Below are positions 17,516-26,629 of a stretch of 64,000 nucleotides of DNA, in pieces. Source of the stretch: Candidatus Limnocylindrales bacterium. GTDB taxonomy: Bacteria; Desulfobacterota; Binatia; UBA1149; CAITLU01. The translations under genes and the position numbers were made by a program. Position 1 is the stretch's first letter. Each line of letters opens with the position of its first letter. Location: contig DASPNR010000042.1 of assembly GCA_035626395.1 (NCBI GenBank), forward strand, positions 124,001-188,000. Direction: 5' to 3'. The notes beneath the pieces were generated by a model, which saw only the letters and a list, made by a program, of their open reading frames with translations, did not search any database and was not told the origin of the DNA.

Positions 17516-19342
17516 CTACTCGAAGAATCGCTCCTCGCCGAGCAGGGCCAGCGCGGGCTTGATGTAGGGATCGGCCGCGAACAGGCGCGGAACGGCGTTC
17601 TGGGAGAGATGGTTGGCGACGGACAGGAACAGCATGGCCTGGTCGAGCTGGAGCAGGGAATATCCGACCTGACCATTGCCGGGGTCGACGGCGTCGTAGA
17701 AGCCGTATTCGCCGTAGATGTCGTAGCGGCGGGCCATGTCCATGAGGTTGTCGGCAGCATCGTCCGGAGCAACCGCAAGCGCCAGCGCCGCGGCGTGCGG
17801 AGTGACGATGCCCGCGGCATACCCGTGGGAGCCGAGCACCGGCACGCCGAACTCGCCGTAGCGCCCATCGCTCGGCGTCGACGACGGGGACATTCCCCAG
17901 ACCGGAAAGCCGAGGACCTCGCGCGCGTACTCCTGCTGGATCATCGCGTGCGCCTCGCCGTTGGGACCGAGGCTCCTGGGCGCGTAGCGCTCTTCGTCGA
18001 GGACGAGGCGCGGCATGAGGGCCTCGAACATGCTGCCGCCCCAGGAAGGCACGTACTGTCGCCCCTGCCAGCGGAAGGTCGTCACGCGCATGGTCCGCCC
18101 GTCGCGCGCTGTGTAGGCCAGCTCGTGCGTGGTGGGGCAGTTGCCGTCGCTGCAGCGCGGCTTCATCGCCCGCTTCATGGCGTACCAGTGGTTGACCGGG
18201 GCATCGCCCTTGCCGATGGCGATGAGGCTGCCCAGGCGCGCCTCCGTATAAAAGGCGCCGTAGGTGTAGACCGACAGGACACCCTTGTTGACGTAGTAGC
18301 CGTGCGACATCTGCCGGGTGGTGCGGTCGTAGAAGTAGCCGAGGTCGATGCTGTCCAGGATCTCGTTGACGACCGGCGCCAGCTCCGGAAAGGCCTGCCG
18401 CGTCACGATGAGGCCCGCGACGAGCCAGGCCGTGTCGACGAAGGAGAGGAACGTGCTGGTCGCCTCGAGCGAGGTCGTGTCGTAGTAGTTGTAGAACTGG
18501 CCTTCGTGGCGCTCGAGGTGCCCGAGGGTGTCGAGGATCTTGGCGGCCTCGAACTGTGCGGCTTCGGTGCCGATCAGGTCGATGGCGCGCGCCGCGGCGA
18601 TGCACGCCAGCTGCAGCCCGATCGAAGTCACGTTGACGTAGTCGCCGATGTGCGCGGCCAGCGGAGGCAGCGGCGAGCCCTCGAAGCGCACGTGATCGAC
18701 GGGAAGCCCGCTCTCGTAGTCGGTCAAAGCCATCAGGCCGCGCCAGGTGTCTTCGGCAGTGCGGCGCAGGAACGCGCGCATCTGTCGCGGCAGGCCGCTG
18801 CGCGGCACGAGCAGGCGAGTCGGGTAGTCGCGCAGCCGTCGCTGGATGGCCAGGCGCGAGGCCGTGAAGCCGCCGTTCTGCTGTTCCCAGATCTTCTTCT
18901 GCGTCGGCTCCTGCTCGGTCAGCAGCCGTGGCGCGTTCGTGTCGATGATCTCGTGCGCGTCCGGACGCGCCGGGACCGTGGTGGAGGGCGTGGCGTTGGC
19001 GTCGTCGGGTACGTCGTCGGCCGAAACGGCCGAGGGATCCGCAGGCGCCTCCTCCTGCGCCTGTGTCGGTTCAGCCGGCGCAGGCTCGGCTGCCGCACCG
19101 ATGGCCGGCTCCGCCTTCGGCGACGCCGGATCGATGGCTGGCTCGGAGGGCGCGAGCGGCTGGCTCTCGGCGATGCGGAGGAAATCGATGGCAAGCTGAC
19201 GGGAGGCCTGGGCGGGCCGCGCCGCGACACCGGCAGCAAGCGAGCGAGGTACCACTGCCGACGCCGTCACGGTGTCGGCGGCCCCTGCCCTCGACGCACC
19301 GGCGCATACCAGTGCGATGGCAAGAATCCACTGCCTGATCAT
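17516..19342 (-). CDS. Secreted glycoamylase-domain (PF10091/DUF3131-like) glucanase, candidate endo-beta-1,2-glucanase
   Basis: 608 residues; the start at 19342 gives a signal peptide (MIRQWILAIALVCAGASRAGAA). A Pro/Ala/Glu-rich low-complexity segment covers about 60-140. A helical-barrel catalytic region follows (about 175-600) with DYVNVTSIGLQLACIAAA, HLERHEGQFYNYYDT (about 282-296), SWGGSMFEALMPRL (about 433-446), and GEYGFYDAVDPGNGQVGYS near the end. These motifs are shared with the glycoamylase domain of NdvB and with GH144 endo-beta-1,2-glucanases. The likely job is extracellular or periplasmic cutting of a beta-glucan into oligosaccharides for the ABC importer. Family assignment within GH144 or related DUF3131 enzymes is inferred from motifs only. 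Confidence 0.78.
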   Translation of the reverse strand: MIRQWILAIALVCAGASRAGAADTVTASAVVPRSLAAGVAARPAQASRQLAIDFLRIAESQPLAPSEPAIDPASPKAEPAIGAAAEPAPAEPTQAQEEAPADPSAVSADDVPDDANATPSTTVPARPDAHEIIDTNAPRLLTEQEPTQKKIWEQQNGGFTASRLAIQRRLRDYPTRLLVPRSGLPRQMRAFLRRTAEDTWRGLMALTDYESGLPVDHVRFEGSPLPPLAAHIGDYVNVTSIGLQLACIAAARAIDLIGTEAAQFEAAKILDTLGHLERHEGQFYNYYDTTSLEATSTFLSFVDTAWLVAGLIVTRQAFPELAPVVNEILDSIDLGYFYDRTTRQMSHGYYVNKGVLSVYTYGAFYTEARLGSLIAIGKGDAPVNHWYAMKRAMKPRCSDGNCPTTHELAYTARDGRTMRVTTFRWQGRQYVPSWGGSMFEALMPRLVLDEERYAPRSLGPNGEAHAMIQQEYAREVLGFPVWGMSPSSTPSDGRYGEFGVPVLGSHGYAAGIVTPHAAALALAVAPDDAADNLMDMARRYDIYGEYGFYDAVDPGNGQVGYSLLQLDQAMLFLSVANHLSQNAVPRLFAADPYIKPALALLGEERFFE

Positions 19343-19515
19343 CCCGATGGACCGGCATGCGGTCCTCGTTTCTGATGCCCCCCGCACCGACGGTGTCCCC
19401 ACCGACCGCAACCCGAACGATCCCGCCATGGCCACTCCATGAGGAGATGGCGAGATATCGGATAGGTGACACAGCGAGCCGCGCCGCGCAATGGACGAAA
19501 ACCCCTGCCACGCCG

Positions 19516-19542
19516 CTCATGTGCGGAGCTGGGGCACATGAG
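19516..19542. promoter_or_regulatory. Perfect 9-bp inverted repeat in divergent promoter region
   Basis: CTCATGTGC and GCACATGAG are perfect inverse complements separated by 9 nt (GGAGCTGGG). It lies in the 280-bp gap between the divergent glucanase (minus) and RibD-like (plus) genes, 174 bp upstream of the glucanase start. The form suits a dimeric repressor or activator site. No regulator gene is adjacent. The rest of the gap holds only short GC hairpins. Confidence 0.4.
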
Positions 19543-19622
19543 GTGCCGCGCAGCGCGGCATTCGCCGCGCCATCGCCGCGCTGCCTGCTTCCGCAGCCTC
19601 GTCAGGGGTGTTATGCGAGGCC

Positions 19623-20729
19623 ATGGGGCTGGAGCACGCGACCGTTCACGAAGACGCCGCACGCATCGCGCTGCGGCTTCCGCTGGGCGACGAACTGGCG
19701 CGTCTTCATCCAGGCGGATGCTTTCCGCTGATCGAGGACCCGTCGGCATCCAGCCGTTCCATCATCATCGGAATGTTCGTCCTGCGACCGGCGCGTCGCG
19801 GCTGGACCGCGCCGCTTCTGGAAGATGGCGAGCCGCGCAGCATGTACGAGGTCGAGGACTGGACGTTCAACGTCCGCGGCGTCGATGGCGGCTGGCTGAT
19901 CGCGGGCGGCAATCCTTTGGACGCGTTTCGTCTGGCGCTGCAGTACGGGCTCGCGGATGCGGTCATCGTCGGCAGCAACACCGTCAGCAAGGAAGGCGTA
20001 GACCACGGACCGTATCGCGGCTACCTGTGGCAGCCCTACGGGCCGGTCCGGTGGCCGCAGGTTGCCAGAGCCGATCCGCACGTGCTCGACAAGATCCTCC
20101 GGCTGCGGCGGCTGTGGCAGGAGCGCGGCGTGCTGTCGCGGCGGCCGTACCCGGCGCAGATCGTCGTCTCCCAATCGGGCGAGCACAAGATGGGAACCGC
20201 CGACATCTTCGACGCACGCATCTTTCACGACCGCCATCCCGACGGCAGCGCCATCGAGGTGCTGGTGCTGACGAGCGAGGCAGGTGCCGAGAAGATGGCG
20301 GCGCGTGCACGCGGGCGCGGCCTCGGCGGCCGCTGCCACGACATGTTCGTTGCAGTCTCTCCCGAGGGCCGGCCTGCGGAGCTGGACATTGCCGCCGCCG
20401 CGCAGGTTCTGCGCTCACGCCACGACATCCGAATCGCCAACCACGACGGAGGCGCCACCGTGCTGTCGAAGTTCAGCGAAGCGGGCGTCCTGCCGCAGAT
20501 GAACCTGACGTTGATGCGCGGCCGCTCGGTCTACGACGTCCTTTCCACCACCGACCGCCTTCCGCTGAACGAGCGCGAGCGATTCGCTGCCGAGTTCGAT
20601 CAGCGGCGCCAGCTGTTCTGGTCGGGCGATCACAAGCTGCCGGCTGCGCTTCGTCCGGCGTATGTGGTCACCGACGGCGGGGACGCGGCGGTGGTGACGT
20701 TCGACGCGCGCGCCATCCGCGGCCTCTGA
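19623..20729 (+). CDS. RibD C-terminal-like / dihydrofolate-reductase-fold reductase
   Basis: About 368 residues. The central and C-terminal parts contain RibD_C-like phrases: ALQYGLADAVIVGSNTVSKEGVDHG (first half) and IRIANHDGGATVLSKFSEAG (second half), with a Gly-rich NADPH-site segment. RibD-type reductases reduce a ribosylamino-pyrimidine in riboflavin synthesis, but this protein lacks the deaminase domain and is longer than the roughly 220-residue stand-alone reductases, so another substrate is likely. ATG 19623 with GCGAGG upstream was preferred; a GTG at 19608 would add five residues. A GC hairpin follows the stop. Confidence 0.65.
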   Translation: MGLEHATVHEDAARIALRLPLGDELARLHPGGCFPLIEDPSASSRSIIIGMFVLRPARRGWTAPLLEDGEPRSMYEVEDWTFNVRGVDGGWLIAGGNPLDAFRLALQYGLADAVIVGSNTVSKEGVDHGPYRGYLWQPYGPVRWPQVARADPHVLDKILRLRRLWQERGVLSRRPYPAQIVVSQSGEHKMGTADIFDARIFHDRHPDGSAIEVLVLTSEAGAEKMAARARGRGLGGRCHDMFVAVSPEGRPAELDIAAAAQVLRSRHDIRIANHDGGATVLSKFSEAGVLPQMNLTLMRGRSVYDVLSTTDRLPLNERERFAAEFDQRRQLFWSGDHKLPAALRPAYVVTDGGDAAVVTFDARAIRGL

Positions 20730-20745
20730 GGCGGCGCCGCGCTTC

Positions 20746-20764
20746 GCCGGCGCGTTGCGCCGGC
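20746..20764. terminator. GC hairpin between convergent genes
   Basis: GCCGGCGC, loop GTT, GCGCCGGC: a perfect 8-bp stem located 17 nt after the RibD-like stop and before the converging lipoprotein gene. There is no T-tract; it is a candidate shared terminator. Confidence 0.4.
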
Positions 20765-20819
20765 ACGCCGCAGCGCTGCCGCGTCGCCCGAGCCGGCAGC
20801 CGGCGCACGGCCGCAGGCG

Positions 20820-21854
20820 TCAGCTCCCGGCCCACACCGGGTCGTTGCGCATCGAGGCCATGAGGTCGACAAAGCACGCCTCGAGCACGCGCGCGAGGTC
20901 GGCTTCGCTCGGTGTGCCGCCGAGCTTCATCGTCTTGCTGCAAGCGTGCCGCTCGGGCTTTCGGCGCTTGGCGCCGGCGGGCGGTGCCACTTCGAAATCC
21001 ACTTCGATGCGAGCCGTGACGTTCCATCCGGTCGACGTCTGCGAAGCATCGATCCAGAACGTTTCGAGTTCCGTGCCCACCAGGCGTCCGTCCATCGCCG
21101 GAACGATGACGTGCCCGACCGCGCGTAGCTCGTCGCCGATCGCTTCGGTCAGGTAGTCGGTGGGCCGTCTGGTCATACGGATCGGAAACGCCTTGCCGTC
21201 GCGGGAGGTCATCACGCCGACGCGGGCCGTGTCGGCGCGCGTGTCGCTGACGACGGGGACGTGGAAGGCCTGCGGCGCCGAGACGCGCTCGAGCCTGGCA
21301 TCGTGCGCCGCCCAGGACGGCAGGCTGATGACCGCCGAGTCACCGCGCGAGCGGATCGACAGCTCGCGCACGAGATCGGTCGCCAGCTGATCGGCCACGC
21401 GCATCCAGGTTGCCGTCGACATGTCGCCGGTGACGGCAACGGTGCGCTGGTGGACCATCGAGCCTGCGCCGGCGCCGTCGCGCACCGACGAGACCAGTTC
21501 CACCACGCGAATGGGCATGCCGGCCGATGCATGACGGAAGGCCGGGGCCGGAGCGCGCAGCGTCGCGCGCACGTCGAGGGTGGCGCAGCCGGCGGTGCCC
21601 GCGGTGCACGACAGCTTCGCCGCGGCGATGGAATCGCGCAGCGCCTCGTTCAGGATTTCCCTGGCGTCGCCCTGCACGCGGAAGTCGGCGTCCACGCGCG
21701 CGAGCGACAGCTTGCTTCCGCTGATGGCCGGCGGCGGGCCGGTGACGGTGGCCGTCTTCTGCGGCGCGCACGCGGCAGCCGCCGCCATGACGACGAGCAC
21801 CGCCGCGGCCCCTCGCAGGTGGCCGGCGTGTTCCCTTGCGGTCGGTCCCATCAT
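20820..21854 (-). CDS. Conserved-looking lipoprotein of unknown function
   Basis: 344 residues. ATG 21854 is preceded by GGAGGCAGCGAGG on the coding strand. The signal peptide ends in a clear lipobox (AAAAAC-APQ), so the mature protein is lipid-anchored in the envelope. The mature part has two alpha/beta-looking halves, with AREILNEALRDSIAAAKL and later MRVADQLATDLVRELSIRSRG, resembling periplasmic proteins that bundle many paralogous lipoprotein repeats. The C-terminus carries DLARVLEACFVDLMASM. I do not recognise a family. It is divergent from the HIT gene, sharing a 130-bp promoter region. Confidence 0.7.
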   Translation of the reverse strand: MMGPTAREHAGHLRGAAAVLVVMAAAAACAPQKTATVTGPPPAISGSKLSLARVDADFRVQGDAREILNEALRDSIAAAKLSCTAGTAGCATLDVRATLRAPAPAFRHASAGMPIRVVELVSSVRDGAGAGSMVHQRTVAVTGDMSTATWMRVADQLATDLVRELSIRSRGDSAVISLPSWAAHDARLERVSAPQAFHVPVVSDTRADTARVGVMTSRDGKAFPIRMTRRPTDYLTEAIGDELRAVGHVIVPAMDGRLVGTELETFWIDASQTSTGWNVTARIEVDFEVAPPAGAKRRKPERHACSKTMKLGGTPSEADLARVLEACFVDLMASMRNDPVWAGS

Positions 21855-21984
21855 CCTCGCTGCCTCCTCTCCGAACGTAAGAGAACTCCGGTTTTGTGCC
21901 CGCGAGCCGCGGCGTGCAAACTCCGCGTCTGCACAACGTCGCCGCTGCCGCGGCAGCAGAGCCGCGCTCGGAGGAGCCCCGACC

Positions 21985-22413
<429 letters not shown>

Positions 22414-23070
22414 TCAGGCGCCGAGGGTGACGAGGACCTGATCGAGCTCCGCCAGCGCGGCCGCCGGATCGGGCTCGACCAGATGCGCGCGAATACCGAG
22501 CTCGCGCGCCGCGCGCACATTGCCCTCGAAGTCGTCGAAGAACATCGCTTGATGCGGCTCGATGCCGAGCCTCTCGAGCGCATGGCGGAAGATGCGCGGG
22601 TCGGGCTTGCGATAGCCGACGAACGAGGAGTCGACGACGAAGTCGAACAACTCATCGACCGGCACCATCGCCCGCCACGCGTCCTGGAACTCGCGGGCGT
22701 TGTTGGTGATGACGGCGGTGGGAATGCCGGCGGCGCGCAGCCGCCGGGCGCGGGACGAGAACGTTTCGCGCGGCCCCGTCTTGCTCCCCAGCGCCGCGAG
22801 CACCTTGAACAGATCGGCCTCGAAACCGTGCTGCTGGCCGAGATCGAGAATCTGGCTGCGTGCGTCGGTCAGCAGGATCTCGCCGCGCTCGAGCCTGTGC
22901 CAGGGATGGTCGGTGTCCTGATCGTAGGGACCGAAGACCGTGGTGAGCATCAGGTGCGGGTCCACACCGATCTCGCGTCCGAACTCGCGCGCGGCCTCGA
23001 ACGGCGATTCGGTGAAGACGCCGCCGAAGTCGAACAGCACGGCCCTGGTCTGCGGTGCCGCGTCGGTCAC
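22414..23070 (-). CDS. HAD-superfamily hydrolase, ACAD10/epoxide-hydrolase-N type
   Basis: 218 residues. Motif I is LFDFGGVFTE, with Gly instead of the usual second Asp, as in ACAD10-like HAD domains. Motif II is TAVITNN, and motifs III/IV are GYRKPDPRIF and FFDDFEGNVRAARELG. It is a putative small-molecule phosphatase; the missing general-acid Asp makes catalytic rate and substrate uncertain. A GTG start at 23070 overlaps the stop of the upstream SDR gene (GTGA), which fixes the start and shows translational coupling. Confidence 0.85.
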   Translation of the reverse strand: MTDAAPQTRAVLFDFGGVFTESPFEAAREFGREIGVDPHLMLTTVFGPYDQDTDHPWHRLERGEILLTDARSQILDLGQQHGFEADLFKVLAALGSKTGPRETFSSRARRLRAAGIPTAVITNNAREFQDAWRAMVPVDELFDFVVDSSFVGYRKPDPRIFRHALERLGIEPHQAMFFDDFEGNVRAARELGIRAHLVEPDPAAALAELDQVLVTLGA

Positions 23071-23825
23071 GTGTTCATCCCGCCGTCGACCACCAGAGTC
23101 GAGCCCGTAGTGTAGGGCGACAGATCGCTGACGAGGTACAGCACGGATCCGACGATCTCTTCGGGCTCGGAGATGCGCTTCATCGCCGTGGCCTCGCTCA
23201 TCAGGCGATGGAAGTCGGTGCCCTCGGTGGCCTTGACCATGTCGGTGTTGACCGGCCCGGGCGCCAGCGCGTTGACGCGCACGCCGAGCGGCGCCCACTC
23301 CAGCGCCATCACCCGAGTCAGCGCATGCAGCGCCGACTTGCTCGAGCAGTACAGGCCGATGGTGGGACCGGGACGGAACGCGCCGACCGAGACGACGTTG
23401 ACGATCGCCCCACCGCCGTGGTCGGCCATCCACGCAGCCGCCCGGCAGGCCAGATGCAGCGGGCCGCGCACGTTGATGGCGTAGATGCGGTCGAACAACT
23501 CGGGCGTGCCGGCAATGAGCGGGCGCGCGGCGGGACTCGTCGCGGCGTTGTTGATGACGATGTCGACGCGGCCAAGCTCGGCGATGGTCCGCTCGAACAG
23601 CGCGTCGATCTCTTCGGTCCGGCCCATGTGGCAGGACGCGGCCAGCGCACGGCGGCCGAGGCTGCGAACGTCGCGCGCCGCGTCCTCGCAGCTCTCGATC
23701 TTGCGCCCGGCCAGCGCGACGTCGGCGCCCGCACGCGCCAGCCCCAGCGCAATCGAACGGCCGAGCCCGCGGCCGCCCCCGGTGACGATGGCGACCCTGC
23801 CGGAAAGATCGATGCCGATGCTCAT
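23067..23825 (-). CDS. Short-chain dehydrogenase/reductase
   Basis: A 252-residue classical SDR. TGGGRGLG forms the dinucleotide-binding loop (about 16-23), NNAA the structural motif, a Ser about 13 residues before YCSSK the catalytic set, and APGPVNTDM plus DGGMNT the C-terminal motifs, close to FabG and gluconate-5-dehydrogenase-like enzymes. It oxidises or reduces an alcohol/ketone with NAD(P)H in the cytoplasm. ATG 23825 has GGAAGA six bases upstream. It is coupled to the HAD gene by a 4-base overlap, so the pair probably acts on one substrate. Confidence 0.9.
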   Translation of the reverse strand: MSIGIDLSGRVAIVTGGGRGLGRSIALGLARAGADVALAGRKIESCEDAARDVRSLGRRALAASCHMGRTEEIDALFERTIAELGRVDIVINNAATSPAARPLIAGTPELFDRIYAINVRGPLHLACRAAAWMADHGGGAIVNVVSVGAFRPGPTIGLYCSSKSALHALTRVMALEWAPLGVRVNALAPGPVNTDMVKATEGTDFHRLMSEATAMKRISEPEEIVGSVLYLVSDLSPYTTGSTLVVDGGMNT

Positions 23826-23846
23826 GGGTTCTTCCACGGTCGCCGC

Positions 23847-23878
23847 CGCCGCCGGCCCGACAGAGCAGGCCGGCGGCG
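23847..23878. terminator. 11-bp GC hairpin downstream of small secreted protein gene
   Basis: CGCCGCCGGCC and GGCCGGCGGCG form a perfect 11-bp stem with a 10-nt loop, placed just after the stop (23889) of the minus-strand secreted protein and before the SDR start. Candidate factor-independent-like terminator without a T-run. Confidence 0.45.
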
Positions 23879-23888
23879 TGCGCAGCGA

Positions 23889-24329
23889 TCAGGGAACCAG
23901 CCCCGGCTCGCTGGCGCAGTCCACGACGGTGACGACGCAGTCGCTGCCGACGTCGAAGCTGCCGTAGTTGGCGTCACCGGTGTGCACCGATCCCAGCGTC
24001 GCCGCCGTTTCCGGGTTCAGCGTCGCGTTGATGTTGCCGTTGGTCGCATCGCAGTTGAAGGTTGCATGGATGTTGATCACGGTGCCTTCGGCGTTGACGG
24101 CGGCTGCGCCCTGGACGACGCCGGTGCCGCAGGCACGGCCATGCAGGCCTTCGGACTTCTTGGCCTTCTTCGGCAGCTTGCCGCTGAAGCGGAAGAATCC
24201 GAGGTCACCGGAGAGGTCGCACGATCCGCCCGAGAACTGCAGGCAGAAGTCGCCGGCCAACGCGGAGGCCGGAGCGAGGACGGCCGCGCTGAGCGCGGCC
24301 GAGGCCACGACGGAGAGAATTTTTTTCAT
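23889..24329 (-). CDS. Small secreted protein of unknown function
   Basis: 146 residues, with a strong Sec signal peptide MKKILSVVASAALSAAVLAP followed by an ASALAG cleavage site. The mature part holds six Cys residues (CLQ, SCD, RACG, NCDA, DCVV and VDCA) and a basic stretch GKLPKKAKKSEG, and is predicted beta-rich. Disulfide bonding in the periplasm or outside the cell is expected. GGGGAAA precedes the start. No family is recognised. Confidence 0.75.
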   Translation of the reverse strand: MKKILSVVASAALSAAVLAPASALAGDFCLQFSGGSCDLSGDLGFFRFSGKLPKKAKKSEGLHGRACGTGVVQGAAAVNAEGTVINIHATFNCDATNGNINATLNPETAATLGSVHTGDANYGSFDVGSDCVVTVVDCASEPGLVP

Positions 24330-24360
24330 GATGTTTCCCCAAGCTTGAATGTCGCGGGCA

Positions 24361-24840
24361 TTACCCGCGCGCTGGCTTCCTAGCCTTCGGCTGTCTCTGC
24401 CGCAACGCGATGACTGCACCGTCCCTTAACGCTCGTGTAAGGGGACGGGATCCGCGCGCGTCGCTGCCCAGCTCTTCGTCGAGCTGAGCGAGGCGACGCA
24501 AACTGTCGCGCAATTCACGGGCCGGAACGGCGCCGCCGGCCGCACGGCAGAAGTGCGTGCGGCAGCCGAACGGCCGCGCATCGTAGACCGTGCACGTCGT
24601 CTCGTCGGCGGCCAGGAACGGGCACGCACCATCGCTGCGATGAGGCGGGATGCGCCGGCCGCTTGCAGCCACGTGCTCGAGGAGCAGGTCGAGCTCCGCC
24701 TGCGTCACGTGCGGCTCACGGCCCGTCAGCGAGAACCGACAGCAGCCGGTCGAGCGCGTGCAGTCGCGCGGCGGCAGCGACCGCTCGGCTTGCGCGTAGA
24801 TCGCCAGCAGCTCGTCGCGTCGCTCGCGGGCGGTCCTCAT
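24361..24840 (-). CDS. YkgJ-family cysteine-cluster protein
   Basis: 159 residues. The Cys pattern CTRSTGCCRFSLTG, then CPFLAADETTCTVYDARPFGC and THFCRA, matches the YkgJ (CxxCxxxxCC) family, thought to bind zinc or an iron-sulfur cluster, possibly for metal-dependent modification or chaperoning. The start at 24840 (MRTARERRDELL) begins a helical segment typical of the family; upstream in-frame extension runs through non-coding-like sequence. It is divergent from the DUF35 gene by about 200 bp. Confidence 0.85.
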   Translation of the reverse strand: MRTARERRDELLAIYAQAERSLPPRDCTRSTGCCRFSLTGREPHVTQAELDLLLEHVAASGRRIPPHRSDGACPFLAADETTCTVYDARPFGCRTHFCRAAGGAVPARELRDSLRRLAQLDEELGSDARGSRPLTRALRDGAVIALRQRQPKARKPARG

Positions 24841-25039
24841 GCGCGTGCCGGGACGGAGCGCAACAACGGTGTCATCGGCGATTTCATGGCCCTGGTTTGG
24901 CGATGACGGGCGCTGTGAGCAACCGCACGGCGCGCCGGTGGCAGCTGCGGCCTTGCGGCAGCGTTGACACCGCGAAGCGGCGGCGAAACAAACGCCCGCG
25001 GCCGCACCGGTCCCACACGCGGCCTCCAGGAGCGCGCTC

Positions 25040-25474
25040 ATGAGCGAGGTCCCAGCGTCCGGACACCCCCTGCCTGTCGTCGAGTTCCTCAAGCTCGGCA
25101 AAGGCGGCGAGCCGTATCTGGAGGGCCAGCGCTGCGGGGCATGCGGCGCCGTCTTCCTCGGCACGCGCACCGTATGCTCGAAGTGCGGAGCGCGCGGGAA
25201 GCTGGAAGCCAGACGGCTTGCGGAGCGGGGCACGCTCTACGCCTACTCCATCGTCCACCGCTCCTTCCCCGGAGTCGCCGTTCCCTACGTCTCGGCCATC
25301 GTCGATCTGGAAGGAGGCGGCACCGTCAAGGGCAACCTGGTCGATGTCGAGCCCGACCCGTCCAGGATCCGCTTCGGAATGCCGGTCAAGGTCGTCTTCC
25401 GCGACGCGCTCGGCCGCAAGGACAAGGATGGCAATTCGTATCTGAGCTACTTCTTCGTTCCCGATGCGGCCTGA
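25040..25474 (+). CDS. DUF35 / OB-fold Zn-ribbon acyl-CoA-binding partner protein
   Basis: A 144-residue protein: rubredoxin-like zinc ribbon CGACG...CSKCGARG (about 33-53), then an OB fold (about 58-140) with TLYAYSIVHRSFPG and PYVSAIVDLEGGG. DUF35 proteins bind thiolase-fold partners and channel acyl-CoA substrates, as in steroid side-chain aldolase and archaeal HMG-CoA synthase complexes. The thiolase gene begins 12 bp downstream, so the two surely form a complex. AGGAG lies ahead of ATG 25040. Confidence 0.92.
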   Translation: MSEVPASGHPLPVVEFLKLGKGGEPYLEGQRCGACGAVFLGTRTVCSKCGARGKLEARRLAERGTLYAYSIVHRSFPGVAVPYVSAIVDLEGGGTVKGNLVDVEPDPSRIRFGMPVKVVFRDALGRKDKDGNSYLSYFFVPDAA

Positions 25475-25486
25475 AGGGGAAACACG

Positions 25487-26629
25487 ATGAGCGACGTCTA
25501 CGTAATCGGCACCGACATGATCCGCTTCGGCCGCTATCCCGAGCGCAGCGTTCCCGAGCTCGGCGCCGAGGCGGCCCTGCTTGCGCTCGACGATGCCGGG
25601 CTGACCATCCAGGACATGCAGGCGCTGTATTGCGGCAACCTCTATCAGGCCAACGCGATGGTCGGGCAGCGCATTCTCCAGCAGATCGGCCAGACCGGCA
25701 TTCCCGTCGTCAACTGCGCCAACGCTTGCGCCACCGGCGCGACGGCATTTCGCGAGGCGTGGATGTCGATCAAGGCCGGTCTTCACGACGCCGTCCTGGC
25801 CGTAGGCGTCGAGCAGATGGGAAAGGGCCTTCTCGGCGGCGGAGGCGGCGGCAGCGGCATCTCCAAGGAAGGCCTGCTCGGCTCGGGCACGATGCCGGCC
25901 GTCTTTGCCGAGGCCGGCATGGAGCACGCGCGCAAGTACGGCACGACTTTCGAGCAGTTCGCCAAGGTCTCGGTCAAGAACCATCACCACTCCACGCTCA
26001 ATCCCAAGGCGATGTATCAGATGGAAACGCCGCTCGAGCAGGTGATGAACGCGGAAATGATCGCCTATCCGAACACCAAGCTGATGTGCTCGGTCAACGT
26101 CGACGGCGCCGCCGCCGCGGTTCTGGTCTCGGAGAAGAAGGCGCGCGAGCTCGGCATGAAGCGGGCGGTGCGGGTGCGTGCGTCGGCGCTGACCAGCGAC
26201 CCGTGGAGCGAGCGCGACCTGGTCATGCCCGACGTCAACACGTGCACGCGTCTCGCTGCCAGGACCGCCTACGAGATGGCCGGCGTCGGGCCGCAGGACA
26301 TCGACCTGGTGGAGCTGCACGACTGCTTCGCCACCGCCGAGATCCTTCACTACGAGAACCTCGGCCTCTGCGGCGAGGGCGAGGCCGGCCGCATGATCGA
26401 CAGCGGCGAGACCGCCAACGGTGGCCGCATTCCGGTCAATGTCTCGGGCGGCCTGCTCTCCAAGGGCCATCCACTCGGCGCCACCGGCATCGCCAACATC
26501 TACGAGGTGACCACGCATCTTCGCGGCGAGGCCGGAGCGCGGCAGGTGCAGGGCGCACGGCTCGGCATGACGCACGTCATCGGTCTGGGCAGCGCCTGCG
26601 CGATCCACATCCTGGAGAAGGTGGGCTAG
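25487..26629 (+). CDS. SCP-x-like thiolase / acetyl-CoA C-acyltransferase
   Basis: A 380-residue thiolase-superfamily enzyme. The nucleophile region NCANACATG gives Cys81. The C-terminal ELHDCFATAEIL, the histidine motif GHPLGATG and the second Cys in GLGSACAI are present, so the full thiolase catalytic set appears intact. This separates it from Ltp2-type aldolases, which lack the Cys. A Gly-rich insertion GGGGGGSGI occurs near 120. Together with the DUF35 protein it probably cleaves beta-ketoacyl-CoA thioesters from branched or sterol-like side chains; the exact acyl substrate cannot be read from sequence. GGGGAAACACG precedes the start. Confidence 0.9.
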   Translation: MSDVYVIGTDMIRFGRYPERSVPELGAEAALLALDDAGLTIQDMQALYCGNLYQANAMVGQRILQQIGQTGIPVVNCANACATGATAFREAWMSIKAGLHDAVLAVGVEQMGKGLLGGGGGGSGISKEGLLGSGTMPAVFAEAGMEHARKYGTTFEQFAKVSVKNHHHSTLNPKAMYQMETPLEQVMNAEMIAYPNTKLMCSVNVDGAAAAVLVSEKKARELGMKRAVRVRASALTSDPWSERDLVMPDVNTCTRLAARTAYEMAGVGPQDIDLVELHDCFATAEILHYENLGLCGEGEAGRMIDSGETANGGRIPVNVSGGLLSKGHPLGATGIANIYEVTTHLRGEAGARQVQGARLGMTHVIGLGSACAIHILEKVG

